Source: Nemertoderma westbladi | Taxonomy: Eukaryota > Xenacoelomorpha > Nemertodermatida > Nemertodermatidae | DNA length: 64,000 nt | Direction of reading: 5' to 3' | Assembly (NCBI GenBank): GCA_032718475.1 | Contig: JAUCBJ010006078.1 | Span: 1 to 64,000, forward strand | Shown here: piece after piece, positions 43,901-52,686 of the stretch | Layout: each line of letters opens with the position of its first letter | Numbering within the stretch: the stretch's first letter is position 1 | Translations under genes and position numbers: made by a program | Notes under the pieces: model-generated | What the model saw: the letters and a program-made list of their open reading frames with translations, nothing else | Told to the model about the DNA's origin: nothing | The model's database searches: none

Positions 43901-43996
43901 ATAGTCGGGTTTCGTAGTCGGTCTATAAATAACTGGATTTGCACAGCACGTCACAGGTTTAACTTGTAATGGTTTACTCACCTGTTTAATGGTCAT
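40880..43996 (-). CDS. Gag2-protease frame of element Y with one in-frame TAG
   Basis: Two open stretches in the same frame (43996-43103 and 43099-40880) are separated by one TAG at 43102-43100. The first ends in LPAQQPPKFSGNAKHWRTLV, the start of a DUF1759-like gag domain. The domain continues after the TAG (EKFNYLLQVLSGELKRLA, YDRLYSIYGG). Next come zinc knuckles (CSYCERNGRNHSGHKLRGC, CWRCMKPGHVRKDC, CSLCGRNHDALLH) and a DUF1758-type aspartic protease (AILDSASSHSYVDEQVA). Near the end are three 26-residue units, each containing GRLASLP from the 20-bp palindrome. The last 28 bp overlap pol in the -1 frame. The intact domain on both sides of the TAG suggests either a recent nonsense change or read-through. 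Confidence 0.78.
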
Positions 43997-44092
43997 AAAC
44001 GCAGGTTCCTCTCTTCCTACAAGTAGACTACGACTTACTGTAGGTGGACTAGTTACGTTACCTGCTAAAATCGGCGATGAAGTCGCCCTAGG

Positions 44093-45688
44093 TTACGGTA
44101 TTTCTGTCACAACAAACCTGTTGCCTTGCGTCGGATGCACAGGCGTTATTCCCTTAGGTTTCGTAACGAAGACCGGTTTTATCGGATTCGTGGGTTTGAG
44201 CATAGGAATAACTTGGGGAAAACGTTTACAGTAATCCTCGACGAACTCCTCTCCTCGATCTATCGCTCCCACACTTCCTTCCTCGATCCGCTTCTGTATG
44301 CCGCGATATCGAGCTTCCATACGATCCAGGGCAGACAAGTCGTGTCCAGTCCGCGATCTTATAGATCTATCTCTCGCGTCGAGTTCGAGGTCCGCTTGCG
44401 CGTTCGCTGTCTCGCGCGATCTACGATTCAATTCGAACTGTAGTTGCATCTCCCTTTCGCGTCGATTCGCTACTTGTTGTTGTGCCGCTAACTCCGCTTC
44501 CTGTATAGCTAAGCGTGCGTTTATTTGTCGTGCCTCCAACTTAGCGCGAGCATCGGACGCTGCCTTCTTCCGTGCTAACTCAGCTGCGTTTACCGCCGCA
44601 ACTCGTACTAGCTCGTCGGCTGCCGTCTGTCGTGCTAACTCGTCCGCTGCTGCTGCCGCGGCCGCTTCTTGCGCCAAGTTTTCCTCCAATCTGCGCATTT
44701 CCGAAGCTTCGAATTCGGCTTGCGCCTTGAGTTGCGCAATTCTTGCTTCGTCCTCTCTATGTTGTTTCTCTCCTTCGATGGCGATCTGTGCCATCTGGTG
44801 TTGCGCTTCTTCCTCGGCGACTTGTTGTCGGCGTGCAACCTCCTGTTGTTGTCGAGTAATTCCAGACGCTGTTCTACTAACGTCGCCAACGTCGCCAACG
44901 TCGCTCCGTACGCTAACGAACGATCTATCCAGTGGTGGATGTTGGTAGGCTCGCGAGCCTTCCGTAGTGAGAACTTCCGTCGTCCCTCGCGGTTCGACTT
45001 CCGGTTCGTCGATCGGTACGCCGCATCTACGAAGAAAATTGGTCAGCGTTTCCAACCTTCCGTCCAGGCAGTAGAGTTCTTCTTCCTCTTCGGGTTGTAA
45101 CAACGCGTCCGAAACTGACTCACCTAGCAGTTGGTCAAACTGCTCCTGTTGAGCCAATCTTATTACTGACTTAAACTGGATAATGCTTTCTCTCGCACTT
45201 ACTAATTTATCTACTATCTTTACCTGAGTAAAGTTGTCGCCACGCAACTCCGCAAGTTCGTGTAAACCTTTAAGTTTATCTACGGAGGCATGTACCCTAC
45301 TTTCTATCCTTACCTGTAAGGTGTAGAACTCGTATCTCAACATCGGGGCAGTTAACTCGCGTAAAACGCGAAAACCTTCTCCGAGGTTCCGAGTAATCTG
45401 GGCCATGGGTCCTCCTATACTTCTAATAACGTTCTCCTGGCTTCCAGTCGAACTTACCATGTCCGGTTCCCGTGATCTAGTCTGCGGGACGGTAAGGAAA
45501 TCTTCGATTCTGCCGTCGCCACGCGTTGCGGCTTCCGGTATTTCCGTTCGGGGTACCGGCGACGCAAGCGGTGTGACATCGATGGAATCTCGGGTTCTCC
45601 TTCTCGGTTCGTCTACTGTCGATCTGTCCGGGTCGAACGAGTCATAGTCGGTAGGTGGGTATCTCGTTGAACGGGGTGTGTCACTCAT
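44093..45688 (-). CDS. Gag1 of element Y, coiled-coil protein
   Basis: A 531-codon frame from ATG at 45688 (MSDTPRSTRYPPTDYDSFDP). Residues 1-100 are polar, about 100-240 helical, and about 290-470 a long Ala/Glu/Arg/Gln-rich coiled coil (for example QQVANRREREMQLQFELNRR). It ends in TAA at 44095-44093. The same frame stays open after this stop and leads into the gag2 frame, so gag1, gag2 and protease form one frame with two stops (TAA, TAG). A palindrome copy lies in frame at 44944-44963, read as EGSRAYQ. It probably forms the capsid-like particle together with gag2. Confidence 0.75.
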   Translation of the reverse strand: MSDTPRSTRYPPTDYDSFDPDRSTVDEPRRRTRDSIDVTPLASPVPRTEIPEAATRGDGRIEDFLTVPQTRSREPDMVSSTGSQENVIRSIGGPMAQITRNLGEGFRVLRELTAPMLRYEFYTLQVRIESRVHASVDKLKGLHELAELRGDNFTQVKIVDKLVSARESIIQFKSVIRLAQQEQFDQLLGESVSDALLQPEEEEELYCLDGRLETLTNFLRRCGVPIDEPEVEPRGTTEVLTTEGSRAYQHPPLDRSFVSVRSDVGDVGDVSRTASGITRQQQEVARRQQVAEEEAQHQMAQIAIEGEKQHREDEARIAQLKAQAEFEASEMRRLEENLAQEAAAAAAADELARQTAADELVRVAAVNAAELARKKAASDARAKLEARQINARLAIQEAELAAQQQVANRREREMQLQFELNRRSRETANAQADLELDARDRSIRSRTGHDLSALDRMEARYRGIQKRIEEGSVGAIDRGEEFVEDYCKRFPQVIPMLKPTNPIKPVFVTKPKGITPVHPTQGNRFVVTEIP

Positions 45689-46748
45689 GTCTTATTATAT
45701 ACGTCAAGTACGGGTAATAAAATGTCAAAGTGTCTGAATGTTGAAGTGTCAAACTTACCTTGGTATATATAGTATATATATACCCTAACCGGTACAAATA
45801 AATCAACAAGTCAGAATGTCGAAATGTCAAAATGTCGAAATGTACAAATGTCAAACTTACCTTGTTATATATATATCATATATATACCCTAACCAGTACA
45901 AATAAACTAACAAGGTATATAATAAAATAAGTAGTAATCTAGCCTACCGGCTAAATTTGTACGAATAAATGAGATAACGATATACGTTAACAAAATATAG
46001 ATCAACAAGTACGAATAATAGGCTAAACAGCAACGTCTAACGGGAAAATAAGTACCAACAACACTACTAATAGACAGTGAAACCCACAAATTTTGAGTAC
46101 TACTGTGCTTTCTTAAGTTTGAACGACGCGAGTCATAAAACTTACGTTCCTTTGATCTTCCAGTCGTACAAATTCCCAAATACAAACCGGACGTGGGTCT
46201 TTCCATTTTTCGGCGGCGCGGACGAATTTATTGTCTCCCAAACTTTGCGAAAAGCGGTCTAATCCTCGAAGCGGTCCAGAAATGAGTCCTTGAGTCCTGA
46301 AAAGGTCGAAGGTGAGAGTTTTACTTCTACGCTTACGAAAAATCTTCCTAGGTACCGATACAAATTGGTCTTTAAACCCTATGTACCTTTTCAAGTACCG
46401 AAAAGTAACACCGCACACACACGGCGTAAAACAAAGTGCTACAAACTAACTGTTAGCTAGTCAAATATTAAATACGAAAGTACTAGCTACCCTAAAAGCC
46501 TACTGAAGCAGGGGACGTTCTAAATTACTAAATTTACTAACCTTAAATTTTAAATATCTCCTACTTTCAAATAGCTAGCAGATCTAAACAATACTATACA
46601 CTAATTTCAGAATTTGTATAATATACTTCCTACTGTTGTCAGATTGTAGTGCGCACGCACTACAAAGCGTACAGATCTAAACAATACTATACACTACGGT
46701 AGAAATACTATACACTAATTTCAGAATTTGTATAATAATACTTCCTAC
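45689..46748 (-). promoter_or_regulatory. 5' leader of element Y with two splice-donor-like sites
   Basis: Noncoding region between the 5' LTR and gag1. It holds a duplication of about 100 bp (45730-45805 and 45835-45910). On the - strand each copy contains AAG|GTAAGT, with the intron starting at 45758 and 45860. This matches the 5' splice-site consensus exactly. Position upstream of gag is the same as the major donor in retroviruses, and it could serve the accessory frames downstream of pol. No RNA evidence is available from sequence alone. Confidence 0.5.
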
Positions 46749-48561
46749 TGTAAGGGTCCAGTAGTATACCGCTTACCAGATCCTAGTAACGATGTATCTT
46801 ACTATGAGACTCTAGTAATGTATACGGGCTTGTACAGTATCTGACAACAAATCCCAGTCCAGGATATCTAAACAAACAGATACAATACACAAACGACTAC
46901 TGGCGAGGAACAGAGCCTAGTATCTATTCTATGTACGTGAGCGGGTTTAATGCCTACGTACTAGACAAAAGGATACCTGTCCTCTAACCGGTGAGGCAGA
47001 TGTACAGTTACAGTAACAGACCAAACTCACGGGAAAACAATCCCCGCGCAGCGAATCCTAACTATCACTGACAGTCCTAAATACAGTAACTTGCCGCGGT
47101 GTGATTTATATGGTTTATATACGAGCTAGGTGGTTAACAGACCTAGTGTAACAATGCTGATTACCCCTGTCTAAATCAGCCTAAAAGGTCGTGCCTAAAT
47201 GTAACGATAACTGATCCCCCTGTACGAAATCAGTCTAAAGGGTCAGGCCTAAATGTAACAATACTGCTGGACAGAAATCAACAGTTTAATAACGAAAATG
47301 AAATACTCTATCTTGCCGCAACTAAATCAGATCCTAATTTTACAAATACAGATAATTTCTACCTAAAATAATGTACAGTGCGCTATAGCTAGTAGAACTT
47401 TAAAGGGCAATATGTTTTAGGGCGTGTGTGTGTGGGTGTGTTACAAATAAAACAATTTCGTGTAATTCCTTTACTAGGTTTTAGTGATTTTCTGACTAAA
47501 TGATACCGTGCGCTAGCTACTAAAATAAACTAGTCGCGTTTGTAGAACTTTATACTCACAAATGACGTCAAAGCTCTCTCCTTCCTATCCACAACCCAAT
47601 GGGCAACCACAGTGTTAGTAACTACACCCGTGATCGGCACTAATACCAGATTCTGGTTGTAAGATAAGGAATAGGGGTTAATTGCTACCGTACGTTAGCT
47701 GATCTGGTATACTAATTTAATTCTAGAACTTTGTTGCTGCGGTAGTTAGCAGCAATACCTATCAGTACGTGGCAAGGCGCGGTAGGATATTAATAAACCT
47801 CCCTAGGCCAAGCAGTGTGCCGGTAGCAGAAATACTCCTTGCCTGATCAAATAGCTAACTCCAGACAGGGGGGGGGGGGGGGGGGTACTAATGTACGTTC
47901 TACAAAGCGAACCGGTACCAAACAGTCAGTGCTACGAATCACTAAATTATGCTGTCCGTACCTAATATGTACTCGCGTACTGACGAATGGCAATAGTTCG
48001 CACCTGTAGGAAGTACAGGTTAACCCAGGGGTTCGTAGGACTGACAAAGGGGGGGGGGGGGGTGTTTCTGTCTGAATATAATTATTTGATCCTAAATTTG
48101 CGGCGTCCAGTACGGCGTCACGCTTACCCTGATCTATGGGTCTTACGGCGGGCAAGGGCGTCGAACAAAGTCTTACCTTCTCACAAAGCGGGCGCTGCAT
48201 AGCAAGTGGAGTATTTCGAAGGGCAAAGGGGGTGCGCGGTCAATCCAAATGTGGGCGCTAGTGTGTTGTGGACATCTCTTCCCTGCGTTGCTTACCGCCT
48301 AACGGTCTAGGCTGCCATCTCCCTGATGTTTGGCTGTCCCAAAGTTGGACCAAAAGAAAACATGTTCAGGAATTTGCAGTATATTTACAGTTTTTACAAA
48401 GGATTTATCAAAATAAAGTTTCAACAAGAAACCGAAATAACTAATAACAATTTAGAATAACGTTATAAGGAGAATTTTACAAAGTGGTAAGAAGTCGTAG
48501 AAGGTGATAACCGAAGGCAAACCGGCCTTTTATACTAAATATCGCACATGGAAACTAAACA
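46749..48561 (-). mobile_element. 5' LTR of element Y
   Basis: 1813-bp direct repeat of 31489-33274. It contains an additional 33 bp near 48138-48170 next to a repeated gtcttac, and poly-G runs near 47868-47886 and 48050-48062. The near identity of the two LTRs over 1.8 kb is the main evidence that Y inserted recently. Confidence 0.85.
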
Positions 48562-49030
48562 GAATTTTCCACAGCTTCACATTTGAGCAATAAAGTGCTT
48601 CGTGCCCTATGATTGGCCCAGCTCATCGTTCAACGCAGTCCGGCCCTTACACTAATCTGGGACATGGAATCCTAACAGAATTTTCCACTGCCTCACATTT
48701 GAGCAATAAGATAATTTATGCCCTATGATTGGCCTGGCTCATCATTCGCTACGTTGTACGCTTCTCATTGGCCTACCAATTAGCACCAAACGAAAATAAA
48801 TGGTCCCAAAATACAATTTTCCCGACCGGGATTCGAACTCGTAACCTATGTAATGTAACCAACGCCTTAACCATCTGACCACTACGCCACGAGAGTACCT
48901 AAGGGTTTTATGTGTACAAATATGAATAGGCATATTACATTACTGTAACTCAATCAAAATACGTCGGATTTTCGAAAGTTTTTACGTTAAAGTTAAACTA
49001 CAAATGCTATCTTATAGTGAAATAATTCAT
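48562..49030 (-). repeat. Two imperfect 115-bp repeats and tRNA-derived unit between Y and X
   Basis: Blocks beginning acatggaa..taa/cag and containing gaattttccac and cacatttgagcaataa occur at about 48546-48660 and 48662-48775. Both also contain cctatgattggcc. Then comes the tRNA-like segment at 48820-48895 and AT-rich sequence. This stretch belongs to neither element Y's second LTR nor, apparently, to X. It could be a tRNA-derived SINE that was present at the insertion site. Confidence 0.5.
48820..48895 (-). tRNA. tRNA-like sequence (SINE head or tRNA pseudogene)
   Basis: On the - strand the segment has an A-box-like TGGCGTAGTGG and GGTTAAGGCG, then a B-box GAGTTCGAATCCCGG. Outer TCTCG and CGGGA can pair as part of an acceptor stem. 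The anticodon arm (around ttggttacattacatag) does not form a convincing seven-base loop. It looks like a tRNA-derived SINE head of the Leu/Ser-like kind. It is probably not a functional tRNA gene. Confidence 0.6.
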
Positions 49031-49383
49031 CAACTATCTTACTTCTTATTTTATTATTTGCTTATTATATTTTATTATTATTTCTTATTACATTATATTA
49101 TATTCTTATTAGATTTGCCCTTATTTATTTTTTATATTTTTATGTGTGGGAAGGGCATCTCGCCCTCATTCCTACCCCACTTAGTCCAACATATTGGATG
49201 ACTAAACTCTAAGGTGACCCTTCCAATAGGCAACACTTTCCCACAGCCCTCCTGTAGGTCTTCCTATCTTTGGCCCTTATCTTCCCTCCTATCCAAGTCC
49301 GTCATGCTTCCGTCCGGGAAATACACGCATGGCATGCTGTACGTCCCCATCTCCTTTAGACTCCGCGTCCACTTGCTCCACTG
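49031..49383 (-). pseudogene. Element X resumes: 3' internal region and integrase C-terminal remnant
   Basis: From ctatcttacttc at about 49033 the sequence matches element Z from 62480 onward. First comes an AT-rich stretch, then gggaagggcatctcgccctc, then, on the - strand, a decayed integrase C-terminus (EDLQEGCGKVLPIG, equivalent to the YRRAVGKCCLL end in Z). RNase H and the integrase core are missing between this and the RT at 49384, so a large internal deletion is inferred. Confidence 0.6.
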
Positions 49384-51017
49384 TCAACTTATTTCTTCCG
49401 GGACTTCCGTATCCCACTCAACCTTTAACTTATATACTTTCTTTAGTATTTGCTTCCCCGTGACTAACAATGGGGATGCTAGGGCTAGGGGATCGTATAT
49501 CCTTGCTATGTACGATACATAGCCCCGCTTAGTGTGGATCTCTGCACCCTCTTGGCTCAGTTGATACTCCAACTCGTCCATCTCCCAGTTCCACACGATC
49601 CCTAGTGCCTTTTGCTGCGACTCCACTCTCTTGTTCTCCATAACCTGTCCCTTTCTTGTTGTGGGATTGTCCATGGTCGACTCTGGTCGTTTGTCTTCTA
49701 TGGCCTTCATAAATTCCTCAGAGCTGGACTGGAACTTAGTAAGGTTGAACCCGGATCCTTTTAGGATGTCACGAACCTCGCGTCCTATCTCCAGTATCTC
49801 TTCAACCGTGTTTCCAGATCCCATCCCATCATCTACCTCCGCTATGCAGGACATTGCTTTCGCCGTGAGGACCAGCCAGTGCATAATCTTGTACTTTGGC
49901 AGCCTCATGGAGTGAATAAGCATGGTGGACAGCCCATGACTTTCTTGAGACGCATCTTAAAAGACACTGGCCTTAAAGATGCGGATGATCTAGCAAATGT
50001 CATGGGTGATAGGGAGTTGTGGCGGTGCAATTTTGTTGACAAGCCGGCACAGCATTCTTAAAAATGCAGCTGCAATGCAGCATGCATGCTAGTAATCATC
50101 TACATAGAAACCGCATTGAATCATGTCGATCGCCTTAGCACTATACTCTCCTTCCTTACCTTCTACCGTATCTCTCACAGCTGTAGTCGTTGTAAATGAG
50201 GACGACTTGGCCCCCATGTTTTGCACCACCATTTTGTACATCGGTTTCTCAGACGGTTCTTCATTGCCGTTATACCATATGAAGCTTTGACTATCGCTGT
50301 CTTCTTCCATCACACGGACTTGGTTGAACATGCCTTCAACGTCACATGTGAAGGCGTGCCTCCCATTTCTGAATCTCAACAGGACCTCTATCCCTGAGTT
50401 GTAGATGTTGGGGCCCTCCAGCAGATAGTCGTTCAGGCTCTTGCCACCGTCGCATCGATGGTGGCGTCACGTCGCGTTGACGCGTCGACCACCATCCGCA
50501 GTTTACCCTTCTTTGGATCTAAAGCCACGTGCAGTGGCAGATAGTAGGTTCTGTCTGTGTTTGGTTCGTCGACTGGTAACTCCACGGCCCACCCCTTTTC
50601 AACGTATTTCTTGATTGTCTTGTGGATGTACTCATCCTTCTCGGGGCTCCATCTGAGCGTCTGTTTCAGTTTGCGAAGCCCCGTGAGTACCATCCCTATG
50701 TTATCTGGTAATGGCATCTTTGGTTGTTTCCACACCATCCCTATGGTGTACTGTCCAACTTCGCACTTCATCGACTCCTTTACACTCTCTATCGCTTGTT
50801 TATCTTCTACTGAGGTTCCAACCCCGGCCTCCTTTAATCCTTCGAAGTCCTGCTGCTGCAGCCTCTTAAGTTGTTCCTCTGCTCCTTCATCCTCCATCTC
50901 CCTCATTGTGCCTGCGAACATGCACCCTGATGTCTCCGACACCCTGAATGGAATCTTGGTTTTAATTGGGCCGCTAAGCGTCCATCCGAATGGCGTAAGA
51001 ATCGCCATCGGATCCAC
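49384..51017 (-). pseudogene. Reverse transcriptase of element X, interrupted
   Basis: In - strand order: 51017-50433 gives LTPFGWTLSGPIKTKI, a linker, EVGQYTIGMVWKQPKMPLPD and TYYLPLHVALDPKKGKLRMV. A frame change follows near 50430. 50379-50089 then gives FTCDVEGMFNQVRVM (motif A) and QNMGAKSSSF (motif B), and breaks at the catalytic YVDD motif. The remainder (49836-49384) continues with the region after YVDD (LKGSGFNLTKFQSSSEEF, LGIVWNWEMDEL, YDPLALASPLL). The break is a 258-bp LINE fragment. The type is BEL/Pao, related to but clearly different from element Y. Confidence 0.8.
49837..50094 (+). mobile_element. 5'-truncated LINE inserted in the RT active site, 9-bp target duplication
   Basis: A + strand fragment of the same LINE as 8878-9360 and 20137-20965, encoding LVLWQPHGVNKHGGQPMTFL, KDTGLKDADDLANVMGDREL and a tail ending in ctagta. 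It is flanked by atcatctac at 49828-49836 and 50095-50103, a 9-bp target-site duplication. The duplicated bases encode part of the YVDD motif of element X on the other strand. Confidence 0.9.
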
Positions 51018-51406
51018 TGCTTATTCTCTCTGAATATGGTCCGTACTCTCTCGTGGGCCGTCGGACAATCTATTCTGACTATGATGGATACCTTTGAGAC
51101 GTCCACTTCCGGTATTGAGAAATCGATTTCGTCCAGGAACCGGTATTGCTCGACCTCGATCCTGGTGGGTCGCCTGGCATTTATATTAACCGATTCTATT
51201 ATTTGAATGGGGTCGATGGTCGCCCCATAATCACATCCTGGTGCTATTGCTGATATCTCGCACCGTCCCATTCTCATCTCCAGGACCTCATCCTTGCTCA
51301 AGATAGTAGTTACCACCATCCTACTCGGCGTTGTCTGCAACCCTATCTCTTCAGCCACCCAATTCTCCACCAGCGTGAAGGCTGCTCCACTGTCGACCAG
51401 CATCAA
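50903..51406 (-). pseudogene. Aspartic protease region of element X
   Basis: The frame begins MMLVDSGAAFTLVENWVAEE, with the D-S-G catalytic triplet of DUF1758-type retroviral-like proteases, followed by flap-like VVTTILSKDEVLEMRMG and conserved ISAIAPG. It shifts frame near 51010 into the RT linker frame, so the polyprotein is broken. It lies between the zinc knuckle and RT, as in other BEL/Pao elements. Confidence 0.7.
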
Positions 51407-51418
51407 TGTTGTGACTGA

Positions 51419-51658
51419 TCAGCCGCTTTCTCCTATCACCCTCACCAGTACTACCCCGAGTAGTACTGTTCCCCTTCTCTTCGTTCCTATGGTGCTTGTC
51501 GCCATCGTTTGACCTTTGCTTTGACCGAATCTTATTGGTGTCTCCTTACACTGTTCAACTTTGTGTCCGCCTACCACACATCGATGACAGATTCCACTTC
51601 TGTCCGCATATTCTACCTGATCTTGTTTGGGCAACACCTGCCAATACTTGCAGTTCAT
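51419..51658 (-). pseudogene. Zinc-knuckle remnant of element X gag
   Basis: Short - strand frame containing CKYWQVLPKQDQVEYADRSG and then ICHRCVVGGHKVEQC, a CCHC-type knuckle. It is separated from the DUF1759-like region (52024-52686) by about 370 bp with stops (51659-52023), in which no further domain is recognised. Confidence 0.6.
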
Positions 51659-52023
51659 AGTCTGATGGAGTGCGTTTGAGTGTAATTGGCATTTGTTTCT
51701 CGGATTATAGCCTTCTCTATACAGTGCATTGCGTATCGCTCATATATTCATACTTAGCTGTCTAGCATTCTTATTATTTGGGTTTGGCCTACTGGGCGTG
51801 TTGGGGTTATATTTGTTTGTGTTATTATTTTGTCCCTGTTCATGCCACGGTGTGGCCCTAACCCCGGCTATCTGTGGACTTGCAGTCCCCTATGTCACCA
51901 CATATGGTAGCGATTGTCTGAACTTCGGTAATGCATTTGCTGCACTATGCTCTGGTTTCAGCCTATTGTATTCGGTTCTCGGCACCCTCCACAGACTATC
52001 CTCGCTGTAGACTGGGTCCGCGA

Positions 52024-52686
52024 TTAGTCCGCCTCGTAATTGAGGAAGTTCAACATTTCCTCTAGGCCTGGTTCCGCACCTTTCTTCTCCCGGGTGGAGA
52101 AGGCAATCTTTCTCCACTTGTTTCTTAGCCAGATCGGTAGTGCCTGCACTATTGTGGTGATGTTGTTCGAAGCGTTGAGTTCATAAGGCCATCTAAGGTC
52201 TTTAGCACAATCAGCTTTATTTGCGAAAGTCTTGATGCTGACAGTGTTATCCTGAAGTCCACCTGATGTTATTACCATTAAGGTTTGTCGGATGATCTTA
52301 GCAGGATGTCCGAATTCCCTGTCTAGGGCCCGCCATGCAGTCTTGAATCCACCTTCGCTACCTTGGTACTGCCTTACGATGTCGTATGCTGGCCCCCCTG
52401 TGTAAACTTGTAAGTATTTTGGGCACTCCGCCTGCGTCAGGTTCTTTGTTAATATTTCATTACTGTACATACGTCAGCATTGCAGATATTCCTCCAGTTT
52501 GCTTCCATAGAATTTGAACAGTTCCACTGGTGGCAGCTCGATCCTGGGCTTAAGCGCGTCGATGAGTGTTGCCACTCCCATCGCTTGTACTTCTAGTGCG
52601 CTCGATGGATGCTGTGCAGATTCCCCTGCTGCTGGGTGTGGTTTGCCCGTCAGGCCTGTCGACCTTTTCTGCGTTGGATATATCAT
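52024..52686 (-). pseudogene. DUF1759-like gag region of element X
   Basis: Two - strand frames. 52686-52474 gives LKPRIELPPVELFKFYGSKL. 52470-52024 gives NEILTKNLTQAECPKYLQVY, TGGPAYDIVRQYQ, AWRALDREFGHPAKIIRQTL and LPIWLRNKWRKIAF. This is the gag-associated domain (PF03564-like) of BEL/Pao elements: LPPVEL.KF.G, G.A...I, L...FG.P..I. A frame change at about 52472 splits it. Confidence 0.7.

Larger units (their letters stand above)
33775..44963 (-). repeat. Eleven dispersed 20-bp hairpin palindromes in element Y
   Basis: Consensus on the + strand is GGTAGGCTCGCAAGCCTTCC. Copies are at 33775-33794, 33911-33930, 35275-35294, 36428-36447, 38200-38219, 41040-41059, 41118-41137, 41196-41215, 43742-43761, 43835-43854 and 44944-44963. 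All have the same orientation. On the coding strand the core AGGCT(tgcg)AGCCT is a stem-loop with outer GG/CC pairs. Variants keep pairing: 38200 has AGGCC...GGCCT, and the inner pair is U-G, C-G or U-A. Copies are read as GRLASLP, WKACEPT or EGSRAYQ depending on frame, and three lie in noncoding DNA. None was found outside the internal region of Y. Confidence 0.9.
31489..48561 (-). mobile_element. Element Y: complete-looking BEL/Pao retrotransposon
   Basis: A 17-kb element on the - strand flanked by direct LTRs (31489-33274 and 46749-48561). Order in its own sense: 5' LTR, leader with two splice-donor-like sites, gag1 (coiled coil), gag2 with DUF1759-like region, zinc knuckle and DUF1758-type protease, pol (RT, RNase H, integrase), a 0.7-kb gap, two extra reading frames, 3' noncoding region and 3' LTR. 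RT and protease are of BEL/Pao type. LTRs are almost identical, so insertion was recent. Damage includes two in-frame stops in gag, a frameshift before the integrase, a deletion in the integrase, and a 147-bp duplication in pol. It interrupts element X. Confidence 0.85.

Noticed and set aside
44298-44948. 216-codon open frame on the + strand, Ala/Ser/Cys-rich
   Set aside because: Antisense of the Ala/Arg-rich coiled coil of gag1; composition explains the lack of stops.
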